Positions 7,868 to 15,683 of a stretch of DNA of 41,131 nt are shown one piece after another. Position numbers and translations under genes: made by a program. The first letter of the stretch is position 1. Every line of letters begins with the position of its first letter. Below the pieces are notes generated by a model, which worked only from the letters and a program-made list of their open reading frames with translations, was not told the origin of the DNA and ran no database searches. Source of the stretch: Acidobacteriota bacterium (GTDB lineage: Bacteria > Acidobacteriota > Terriglobia > Bryobacterales > Bryobacteraceae); contig VFZY01000033.1 of the NCBI GenBank assembly GCA_016870915.1, positions 1-41,131 of the forward strand, in the 5' to 3' direction.

Positions 7868-10800
7868 CTACCACAGCAGGCGCAGCGCCAGTTGCACCAG
7901 GCGCATTTCGCCACGCGTGGTCGAGATGAGTCCGAATGACGCCGGGGCGTTTAGGGCGAGTCCAGGAGCCCCCAATTGATCCGGTTGAACATGTTGTAGG
8001 TCTCGATCCGGAACTGCGCCTGCAGGCTCTCTCGAATCGGGAGGTCCTTGGATACTGAGAAGTCGATGGTGACGGCACCCGGACCGTAGATCGAGTTGCG
8101 GCCGATGTTGCCGAAGGTGCCCGCCGCAGCGGGCACGAAGGCGCGTGGATTGAACCACGGTTGGGGCGCGAACGCGCTGGCTCGCGCCGGAATGCCGGTG
8201 CGCCAGTCGCCGGTTACGTCGACGCGGTCACGATTGTCGAGCACGCCGCTGCGGTTGGTCCCGCTCAACAAGTCGAGTGGATCCCCGGACTGGGCGGTGA
8301 ACAGAGAGTTGAGCTGCCAGCCCTGGAACAGCAGCGGCAACCGTCCGGTCCACACCGGCACATCGTAGTTCACAAGTCCGGTCAGAGTGTGCCGGTTGTC
8401 GGATCCCGAAGGTCCATATTCGCGGCGCAAATCGAAGCTGTTCGCCGGCAGGATAGATCGCACCCCCGAACCGTTGTCGAGCGACTTGGCGTACGTGTAA
8501 TTGGCGTTCACGGTGAAATGCTTCCACCTCGAAACGCGCAGCACTGCCTGCAGAGAGTTGTAGTTGGAGTTTCCGCTGGATTCCTGGATGTTGATGGCCG
8601 CCAGCAGCGGATACCGCGCCGCGTGCCGGCGGCGCCCGCCCACCACGGGATTGACACTGCGCAACAGCGGTAGCGCCGTGCCGCGCGATCCGACGTAGCC
8701 GATCTGCGCCAGGGTACCGCCATTGAGCCGGGCTTGCACGTTCAGGTGATAGTTCTGCATGTAGCTCAAGCGCCAGTCCTTTGACATCCCGAACGCTCCG
8801 ACATTCTGCGGCGTGGCCGTCGAGGGAAAAACGGGCTGATTAGGGGCGAGCGTGACGTTTGAACGGGTGATCGTGAATACCGGGTCCGGCCCCGCTGGAT
8901 TCGCGTGGATGCCGTCGGCTCCTCCGTTCGGCATGTTCAGGTTGGCCACCATCGAGTTGATCGCGGGAGCGTCATAGTAAAGCCCATATCCGCCGCGCAG
9001 GACAATTCGGGAGGAGGCTTGATACGCGAAGCCCAGTCTCGGCGCGAAGTTGTTGAAGTCTTTTTTCCAAAGGCTGACACCGTTCGGACCCACGCGCTCG
9101 AAACCGTTCTCGAGCGTGAACGAAGTAATCGCGTCCTGACGGTCCCAGAGGGGGCCTACATAACTCCAACGCACGCCGAGGTTGACGTTCAGCTTCGGCG
9201 TCACCTGCCAGTGATCCTGGACCCACCAGTCTCCGAAGTTCTGGAGATAGTCGCGCTCCAGGTCTCCTCGCACGATGACGGCGCCGTTGTTGTTGGTGGG
9301 AGTGCCCGCCAGGAAGTCGGACAAGGCCCGCAAGCCAAGCGACACCGAAGTATCGCTTGCCCAGGGACCGCGCGTGCCGTCCCAGGCAAACGTTCCCCGG
9401 CCGTTCACGTAGAAGAAGACGTTGTTCTGCTGGCGTCTGTATTCGCCGCCGATTTTCAGCGTGTGGCGCCCGGAAATGTACGTCAGGTAATTCGTGACAT
9501 GACCGGTCCACAAGGCACGTCCGGTGGGCGAGGTGGTGCCGAATTGGGCGAAGTTCGAAATTCTGAGGATCGGCAGTCCCCGCAGCGAGCCTTGCTGATC
9601 GACGCCGGTGTTCAGCCCGGCGGCGATCGGGCTCAAGCTCGGATCCTGTTCCTTGACGAAGTAGAAGGTATAGCCGGCAGCGAAGACAACCTGGTTCATC
9701 AGCCGGGGCGAGAAGATCGAGTTCAGGTTGGCGGCGAAGTTGTGTACGCGCGTATCGTTCGAATTAAAGAACCCAGGATACGGAGACTGGGCCAGGTTCA
9801 GCTGGTTCCCGGTCGAACCGACGTAGCGGCCGGAAACGGTGTGCCCCGGCGAGAGAGAGTAGTCGAGCTTGAGGAGCGCGGAGACGTTGTCCTGCTGATT
9901 CGGGTTGAACGTCTGGTAGTTGTTGTTCACCGCCGGAGCCCCGGCTGCCGCGGACGGCCAAAGGGCCAACAGGTTCGCGGCCACGGGATTGACCGCCACG
10001 CCATAGCGCTGCATCACGGCTCGCGCGTTGTTTACCCAGGCCGTGGAAGGATGTGTGGCGACGCCGACCACGGGTTGGGTCGCCTGGAAGCCTTCCACCG
10101 TGCCGAAGTAGAAGAGACGGTTCTTGACAATGGCTCCCCCCCGCCGATCCCCCCCATTGATGCTGGCGGATGGGGCGCTTTTTCTCCCTGGCTGGATTCT
10201 GAAAAGGTGTGTGGGTAGCGAAGAACTCGTTCCGATTGAAGTAGAGCAGCGAGCCGTGCGGCGCGTTCCCACCGGACTTTGTCACAAACGTCAGCGTGGC
10301 GCCGCTGTTCCGCCCGAATTCAGCCGACCCTGACGTCACCAGGGAAGCCTGGTCGATCGCCTCCAGCGGCAACATCGACTGCGACGATCCGGCGCTATTG
10401 GTATTGAAGAACGAGTCGTTATTGTCGGCGCCGTCGATCTGAAAGTTGTTGTGGGTCGTGCGGGAACCGTTCACCGACGGCGTCGAGCCGATTACCTGCA
10501 CGCCGGGGCTGAGCCGCATGATGAACCGGCTGATGTTGCGCGACGCCGTGGGCAGGCCCTGCAACTGGTTTCGATCGACGACATTGGCCAAGCTCGAGGA
10601 CGTGGTCTCCAGCGTGGCCGCATTTGCTCTGACTTCGATGGCTGCCTCCTGCCGGGCAACGGTGAGCTGGGCGGCGTAGTTGGTCGTCCGGGCGGCGGAC
10701 ACCAAAACGTCGCCGATAGCGAGCGTCTGAAAGCCGGTCTTTGCGATTGTGACGGTGTAGCCGCCGGAAGGCAGATTGGCGAACAGGAAGTTCCCCGGTT

Positions 10801-10978
10801 CGCCCGTCTCGGTCTCATAGGTCAATCTGGAATCTTTGTTCACCGCGCGGACCTTGGCCCCAGAAACGGCGCTTTGGGAAGCATCCGTGACCGTCCCGGC
10901 AATGGCGCCATGGAAGGTTTGCGCCTGGACCAGGGGCGCGATGAGAATGAGAAACGCACGCAACTGGAGAAGCCTCAT
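7868..10978 (-). pseudogene. Frameshifted Oar-like TonB-dependent receptor
   Basis: Large outer-membrane receptor with a signal peptide (MRLLQLRAFLILIAPLVQA), a carboxypeptidase-regulatory-like domain (FHGAIAGTVTDASQSAVSGA onward), a plug and a long beta-barrel; it resembles the intact paralogue at 37240-40629. Reading from ATG 10978, the frame is good to ...WGGSAGG. It then shifts inside a run of seven G (10136-10142 on plus) and continues as AIVKNRLFYFG in a second frame. That frame runs to ...MFNRINWG, where a run of five G (7969-7973) would need a sixth G to continue as APGLALNAPASFG and finish with the barrel-like end LALRLLW at 7868. The two shifts cancel, so first and last parts share a frame. 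They may be sequencing errors in homopolymers, true decay or slippage-controlled expression; sequence alone cannot tell. Confidence 0.8.
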
Positions 10979-11007
10979 GGAGACAATGATGAAGAGAACT
11001 CGTTGAT

Positions 11008-11072
11008 TTGACAAGGGGACACTAGTGCGCATCTGGCGTTAGCGGGGGAAGTAGCACTAACGCACCTGTCAA
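11008..11072. promoter_or_regulatory. Nested dyad between divergent receptor and HTH-PD40 genes
   Basis: The 112-base gap between the minus-strand receptor (start 10978) and the plus-strand HTH protein (start 11091) contains two nested inverted repeats: TTGACA (11008-11013) with TGTCAA (11067-11072), and GCGTTAG (11036-11042) with CTAACGC (11057-11063), spaced by 14 bases. The inner pair looks like an operator for a dimeric regulator. The outer TTGACA copies could serve as opposed -35 boxes, though I see no good -10 at the right spacing. The neighbouring HTH protein is the obvious candidate binder. Confidence 0.45.
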
Positions 11073-11090
11073 TTGGCTAGAATCGGGGGT

Positions 11091-13112
11091 ATGCGGATGA
11101 CGCCGACGACGGGGGCCGCCCCGGCGCCAAGCCGGGAGCGTTGTCTCCGTTCCTGGAAACAGATCGCCGCTTATCTTGACAAGAGCATCAAGACGGTCAG
11201 GCGTTGGGAGCAGACCGAAGGCCTCCCGGTACACAAGCACGTACATCTCCAGCGGCCGTCGGTCTTCGCCTATGAGGAGGAGATCGACCAGTGGCTCGAG
11301 CAACGGCGGCAAGGGCCGACGCCCTTGCTGGACGCGCCCGGTCCGGCGGTATCGATGCGAACCGTCCTTTGGGCGGCGGCGGGACTTGGGGTACTGGCAG
11401 GTGTGGTGACGTGGCTGATGCTGCCGCGAGCGGAAGAACCGCCCACGTTGGTATCGACACCGTTCACGGCGTTGGCGGGAGAGGAGCACAGCGCGACGTT
11501 TGCGCCCGGCGGCAAGTCCATCGCCTTCTATTGGCACCGTGACGAGTCCGGCCTGAGCGGCATCTACCGCAAGCAGTTGGACTCGAACTCGGACGACGTG
11601 ACCCCGATCCGGGTGGGGCCGAGCGAGCTGAACTTCAGCCCGGCGTGGTCTCCGGACGGCCGGTGGATCGCCTATGTCCGCCGCAACTTCACGGGCGAGT
11701 ACTGGCTCCGGTTGATGACGCCCGAAGGGGCGGATGATCGCGCGCTCACGCAGCTGGGTTCACCGGGGAGTTACCCCACCTTTGTGCTGAATTTAAGCTG
11801 GGGTCCCGACAGCCGGTGGCTGATGGTTCGTCCCCAGGGCGGTCAGAAGACGATCAAGCGGGTGACGCTCGCTGGCGAGGCCACGGTAGTGGCGCGTTCC
11901 CAGGGCCCTATCTATTCCCCGGCGGTTGCGCCCGATGGGAAGGCGATGGTGTATCAAAAGCGGGAAGGGGTCGCGCGCGAAGGCGCCTCCGAAGTGATGG
12001 TGCAGAAACTCGACGGCGAAGGATCTCCGGTCGGTACGCCGGAGGTGGTTTATCACACCTGGGGAGGCACGCGAGGCCTGGCTTGGATGCCAGGCGGCCG
12101 GGACATCGTGATGTGCGCCGAATTGCCTGGCCAAGGCTGGCGTCTGTTTCGAGTGGCGCTCGACGGCAGCACGGAGAAGCAAGGCGCGGTGAAGCCGCTC
12201 AGCGACAACGACTGCGCGACGGTTTCGATTTCCCCGCCGGGGCCGGACGGCAGCGCCCACATTTTGTACGGCGCCGCCAGCCAGTCCCGCTTCACGAAGT
12301 TGTTCACGACATCGCTCGACCGGCTTCAGGAAGAGCATGAATTCTCGCCGTCCAGCCGCGCCAGTGCGCACCCGCGGTTTTCGCCGGACGGCCGGTGGAT
12401 CGCGTTCCTCTCCGAACGGTCCGGCCAGCAGGAGGTGTGGCGCGCTGGCGCGGATGGAAGCCACGCGGTTCAGTTGACCACCGGCTCGAAGGCGCATTCG
12501 GCGCTCGAGTGGTCGCCCGATGGGCGGCGGCTCATGTATCGCTCGGGGAGTGCCGGGACGATGAAGATGATGGTGGTTTCAGCCGAGGGTGGTCCAGAGG
12601 AACCTTTCCCGCTCGCCGGCCAGCTCATCGAATCCGCGATTTGGTCGAGGAAGCAGGACGCCATCTACTACAAATCCTCGAGCCAGGTATGGCAGGCTCG
12701 GCCGGATGGTAGTGAGCCGCGGGTCCTGTGGGAAGGCAGCACCTCGCAATTGGCCGGCGAGAGCCCGGACGGACGGAGTTTGTTTATCGTGCAAAACCCG
12801 TCCAGGGTTCTCCTGCGGATTCCACTCGCCGGCGGAGCGGCCGAACGGCGCGAAGAACGTTTCGCAACGCTTCAGACCGCACGCACGCGGGAGTGGCTTT
12901 ATTTTGTTCGGGAGAGCGACCGGGCGCTGTGCCGCATGCCGCTTTCCGGCGGTGGCGCGAAGGACTGTTTCGGCATTCCGCCGGCATTCGCGAAGGATGT
13001 GAACCTGCGTACTACGTTGTTTGGTTTCACGGTGTCTCCCGACGACAAGAGGATCGTTTGGGCGTGGCAGGAGCCGCAGATCGATCTTGAGCTCATCCGC
13101 GATTTTCGTTAG
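11091..13112 (+). CDS. HTH-transmembrane-PD40 hybrid regulator/sensor
   Basis: A 673-residue protein with an unusual layout common in Acidobacteria. Residues 20-72 are an excisionase/MerR-like helix-turn-helix (SWKQIAAYLDKSIKTVRRWE, then EGLPVHKH...). Residues 91-112 are one transmembrane helix. The rest is a TolB-like beta-propeller with PD40 repeats (AWSPDGRWIAYVR, RFSPDGRWIAFLS, LEWSPDGRRLMYR). The HTH would lie in the cytoplasm and the propeller in the periplasm, so it could sense a periplasmic ligand and act on DNA directly, like ToxR or CadC but with a different sensor. This is inference from layout. I chose ATG 11091 over the TTG at 11073; another ATG lies at 11097. It is divergent from the broken receptor and shares a dyad with it. 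Confidence 0.8.
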   Translation: MRMTPTTGAAPAPSRERCLRSWKQIAAYLDKSIKTVRRWEQTEGLPVHKHVHLQRPSVFAYEEEIDQWLEQRRQGPTPLLDAPGPAVSMRTVLWAAAGLGVLAGVVTWLMLPRAEEPPTLVSTPFTALAGEEHSATFAPGGKSIAFYWHRDESGLSGIYRKQLDSNSDDVTPIRVGPSELNFSPAWSPDGRWIAYVRRNFTGEYWLRLMTPEGADDRALTQLGSPGSYPTFVLNLSWGPDSRWLMVRPQGGQKTIKRVTLAGEATVVARSQGPIYSPAVAPDGKAMVYQKREGVAREGASEVMVQKLDGEGSPVGTPEVVYHTWGGTRGLAWMPGGRDIVMCAELPGQGWRLFRVALDGSTEKQGAVKPLSDNDCATVSISPPGPDGSAHILYGAASQSRFTKLFTTSLDRLQEEHEFSPSSRASAHPRFSPDGRWIAFLSERSGQQEVWRAGADGSHAVQLTTGSKAHSALEWSPDGRRLMYRSGSAGTMKMMVVSAEGGPEEPFPLAGQLIESAIWSRKQDAIYYKSSSQVWQARPDGSEPRVLWEGSTSQLAGESPDGRSLFIVQNPSRVLLRIPLAGGAAERREERFATLQTARTREWLYFVRESDRALCRMPLSGGGAKDCFGIPPAFAKDVNLRTTLFGFTVSPDDKRIVWAWQEPQIDLELIRDFR

Positions 13113-13220
13113 CGCAATCGACGCCTGGAGAGGCTCTACGGCTATGCCGCTTCGCCAGTTGTGATGCCACGGCTTGCATAGTTCCAGGGCTGTCGACCCA
13201 GCATATGATGGCACGCGGCA

Positions 13221-13466
13221 GGCATTGTCGAGCGGGCGCTGAGGAAAGCGATCCTGCATCGTAACAACACGCTTTTCTACAAGACGCGCAACGGTGCGCG
13301 CGTCGGCGACATGTTCATGAGCTCGATCCACACCTGCGAGTTGAACGGCGGCAAACCGTTCGACTAACTGACCAAACTGCAACGCCACGCAGGTGACGTG
13401 GTGCGCGGCTCCTCGCGGTGGATGCCGTGGAACCACCGTGCAACGCTGAATGAAGCGGCGACCGAG
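13221..13466 (+). pseudogene. IS66-family transposase C-terminal remnant
   Basis: In the frame starting at 13224 the sequence reads VERALRKAILHRNNTLFYKT, then NGARVGDMFMSSIHTCELNG, then KPFD, an in-frame TAA (13365-13367), LTKLQRHA and WMPWNHRATL. This matches the conserved C-terminus of IS66 TnpC transposases, where the stop replaces a Tyr codon. The catalytic domain and the partner genes are missing, so the element is dead. It lies immediately upstream of a tRNA gene in a zone of decayed sequence. Confidence 0.8.
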
Positions 13467-13541
13467 CGGTCGTCCGGGCCGGCTCCAGCCATCAACCGGT
13501 CCGGAACTCGGCTTGCCATCCTTATGGTATTGGAAACAAAC

Positions 13542-13631
13542 TGGCGGAGAGAGAGGGATTCGAACCCTCGATAGAGTTTCCCCTATACACGCTTTCCAAG
13601 CGTGCGCCTTCAACCACTCGGCCATCTCTCC
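13542..13631 (-). tRNA. tRNA-Ser (anticodon GGA)
   Basis: A complete 90-base class II tRNA on the minus strand. The acceptor stem GGAGAGA pairs with TCTCTCC, with discriminator G and an encoded CCA (13542-13544). The D-arm GCCGAGTGGTTGAAGGC, the anticodon arm CACGC-TTGGAAA-GCGTG with GGA at 13595-13597, a long variable arm and the T-arm GGTTCGAATCC are all present. It decodes UCC and UCU. There is no sign of an integrated element using it as an attachment site, but an IS66 remnant lies on one side and decayed genes on the other. Confidence 0.97.
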
Positions 13632-13707
13632 GCGAGGGGACCGCTGCCGGAAACTTCGCAGCGGGAGGCAGCTTGCGCGGGTTGGGGCGCGGCTGCCGGA
13701 CGAAACC

Positions 13708-13940
13708 CTAGTTTACCATAGCGGCCTCCGTTTTCTGATTGGTGAGGAGCGGGAACGAAGCTTCGACGAAGGCGCCTTCGGGGGCCGTTGATGCCTGCGC
13801 CGGGGGTCGCGGTGGGGCGGGAAGTGCCGGCACTTTCGTCACGGACAGTGAGCAGGGTGTTGCCGCCGCGGACGGCGAGAACGATGAGCACATCGCGGGC
13901 ATCGGCGTGGCGCTGAACCTTGTTGTTCCATGTGAGTGGT
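13708..13940 (-). pseudogene. Probable sensor histidine kinase C-terminal remnant
   Basis: On the minus strand one frame reads NNKVQRHADARDVLIVLAV, then LTVRDESAG and GAGINGPRRR, which resembles the N-box and G-box of HATPase domains in NarL/DegS-type kinases (N-x-x-RHA, VRD-x-G-x-G, G-x-GL-x-x-R-x-x). The expected end (EGAFVEASFPLL, then a stop at 13708) is in another frame, so the fragment is shifted as well as truncated. Identification is by motif pattern only and is moderately uncertain. Confidence 0.4.
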
Positions 13941-14264
13941 ACGGCGCTGGTGCCGTTGATCTAGCCGCCGTGGAAGTCCGATGAGAGTGTCGCGTTTAGC
14001 GTGCCGTATCTGAACAAGGCTGCTCTTGTGCTGCCGCCGAACATGGTTTACGGGGTGCCGGGCCGTCCAATCGTGCGGGGCATGCGGCGACGCTCGAAGA
14101 GATCCAGGAAGACTATCGGGGTCTGGAGATGTCTCAGGCTCAATGGCTGATCGAGTTTGCTCATGGGGGCGTGAGCAGCGAGTTCCGTGGAGGACCTGGC
14201 CGGCACAGGGAAACTCTCGACGCCGTGCCATCTTCCGCCGTTCGTGTTTGGGGAGAATAGAAGG
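13941..14264 (+). other. Gap with unidentified decayed coding sequence
   Basis: No intact gene. Between about 13980 and 14185 the plus strand reads like broken protein-coding DNA: one frame gives VAFSVPYLNKAALVLPPNMV, and after an apparent shift another gives AATLEEIQEDYRGLEMSQAQ and WLIEFAHGG. I cannot name the family. The last 80 bases hold the leader of the following deaminase gene, with GGGGAG (14250-14255) and AGAAGG (14259-14264) just before its ATG. Confidence 0.35.
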
Positions 14265-15665
14265 ATGCTCCTTCGAACGGGCGCGGTTTGCGCGCTGGCG
14301 GTGTCTTTGTTCGCGCAGGGTGGGTTTGAGGCCCGGTTTGCCGAGATTCGGGATGGGGGGCCGGCCCGGGAGTTGTATGGCTTTCTTGCCGCCATGCCGA
14401 AGGGCGGGGATATTCATCATCATTTTGCGCTGGCGGTGGCAGCGGAGACCTGGTTTGAGGCGGCTACCGATCGCGCGGTGCTACAGGGCAATGAGTTTTT
14501 TACCCGGGTTGCGTTTCAGGGATGTCCGGAGGGGGGCGATGCGTTCCTGCGGTTTCACAACATCCAGCGATCGACGTTTCAGAAGCTGAGCGAGTGCCGG
14601 AAGGCGGAGTACAGACCACTGGCGGGGCTGGATGCGGGGTTGAAGAGTGCCTGGCTTGGGTCGCTGCGGATCGATCGGCCGGGGGAGGGGCGGAACGAGT
14701 TTTTCGAGGCGATTGTGGCCCGGCAGGGCGAGTTGTTGCGTGATTCGAACGTGGTGCTGGAGGCGGCGGCGCGGACGATCATCGGATACCGGACGCAGAA
14801 CATACGGTACGTGGAGACGACGATGGGTGTACCGAATTTTCAGGATCAGGCCGGCGTGGCGGTGGATGCGGCGGAGGGTATACGGCGGATTCGGGCGCGG
14901 TTGACGGGTCCTGATGTAGCGGCTTCCGGGGTAACGGTGCGCGGGTTGTTCGCGGCGATACGATTTCAACCGACGGCGGAGGCTTCGTTGGAACGGGCGT
15001 ATGAGGCGGCGGCGGGCAACCGGGATTTGTGGGTGGGTGTGAACCTGGTGGGGCGCGAGGACAACGACAAGGGCCACGCGTTGCGATTCCTTGAAACGCT
15101 GCGGCGGATGCGGCGGAAGCATGCCGGTGTGCGGCTGTCGATTCACGGCGGGGAAGTGGATTCGCCCGGCCGGGAGGTGCGGGACACACTGGCGTTGGGG
15201 GCGGAGCGGATCGGGCATGGGATCAATCTGATTTCGGACCCGGACACGATGCTGCTGATGCGGCAGGGCCGGTATCTGGTGGAGACGAGCCTGGTGAGCA
15301 ACAAGCTGCTGGAGTACACGCCGGATGTTCGCGAGCATCCTTTCATCGAGTATCTGCGGCTTGGGATTCCGGTCTGCCTGAATACCGATGACGCGGGGGC
15401 ATGGGATTCGAATTTGAGCGATGAGTACTTCGAGGCGGTGCGGGCGTTCCGGTTGACGTGGGGTGAACTGGTGCGGGTGGGGCGGAACAGCCTGGAGTAT
15501 TCGTTTGCGCAGCCGGAGGTGAAGGCCGGGCTGATTGCGTCCTACGACCGGGAGATCGCGGCGTTTGAGAAGAGCTACGGAGGCTCGGACTGGCGCGAGC
15601 GGTTGCGCGGGTTGAAGGTGGAGCCGACCGGGTACGCACGCCGGGCTCATGCTTCGCTACAGTGA
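14265..15665 (+). CDS. Secreted adenosine deaminase-like metal-dependent hydrolase
   Basis: A 466-residue amidohydrolase-fold protein of the adenosine/AMP deaminase family with a signal peptide (MLLRTGAVCALAVSLFAQ), so it acts in the periplasm or outside the cell. The full zinc-site set is visible: DIHHHF (H51 and H53), IHGGE (H294, catalytic E297), GHGI (H318) and NTDD (D375/D376). It is longer than cytosolic ADA (about 340 residues), resembling the secreted ADGF type. It probably deaminates adenosine or a related purine nucleoside for salvage, though the substrate cannot be read from sequence. The ATG at 14265 was chosen because it starts the signal peptide and has purine-rich sequence upstream. 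It ends 18 bases before fadN and could be co-transcribed with it. Confidence 0.85.
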   Translation: MLLRTGAVCALAVSLFAQGGFEARFAEIRDGGPARELYGFLAAMPKGGDIHHHFALAVAAETWFEAATDRAVLQGNEFFTRVAFQGCPEGGDAFLRFHNIQRSTFQKLSECRKAEYRPLAGLDAGLKSAWLGSLRIDRPGEGRNEFFEAIVARQGELLRDSNVVLEAAARTIIGYRTQNIRYVETTMGVPNFQDQAGVAVDAAEGIRRIRARLTGPDVAASGVTVRGLFAAIRFQPTAEASLERAYEAAAGNRDLWVGVNLVGREDNDKGHALRFLETLRRMRRKHAGVRLSIHGGEVDSPGREVRDTLALGAERIGHGINLISDPDTMLLMRQGRYLVETSLVSNKLLEYTPDVREHPFIEYLRLGIPVCLNTDDAGAWDSNLSDEYFEAVRAFRLTWGELVRVGRNSLEYSFAQPEVKAGLIASYDREIAAFEKSYGGSDWRERLRGLKVEPTGYARRAHASLQ

Positions 15666-15683
15666 GGGATTGGACCTTTTTTG

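Noticed and set aside
7621-7914. A 97-codon minus-strand frame between folC and the receptor end
   Set aside because: Overlaps folC and the restored receptor C-terminus, no recognisable domain, no ribosome binding site.
10136-10155. Programmed ribosomal frameshift in the receptor
   Set aside because: No stimulatory stem or internal Shine-Dalgarno element is evident, and a second independent shift is needed near the 3' end; error or decay is simpler.
8905-10218. A 437-codon plus-strand frame opposite the broken receptor
   Set aside because: Val/Arg/Gly-rich antisense shadow without family motifs; the receptor reading is convincing on the minus strand.
13450-13791. A 113-codon plus frame over the tRNA
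   Set aside because: It is antisense to a complete tRNA-Ser and reads through its conserved loops.
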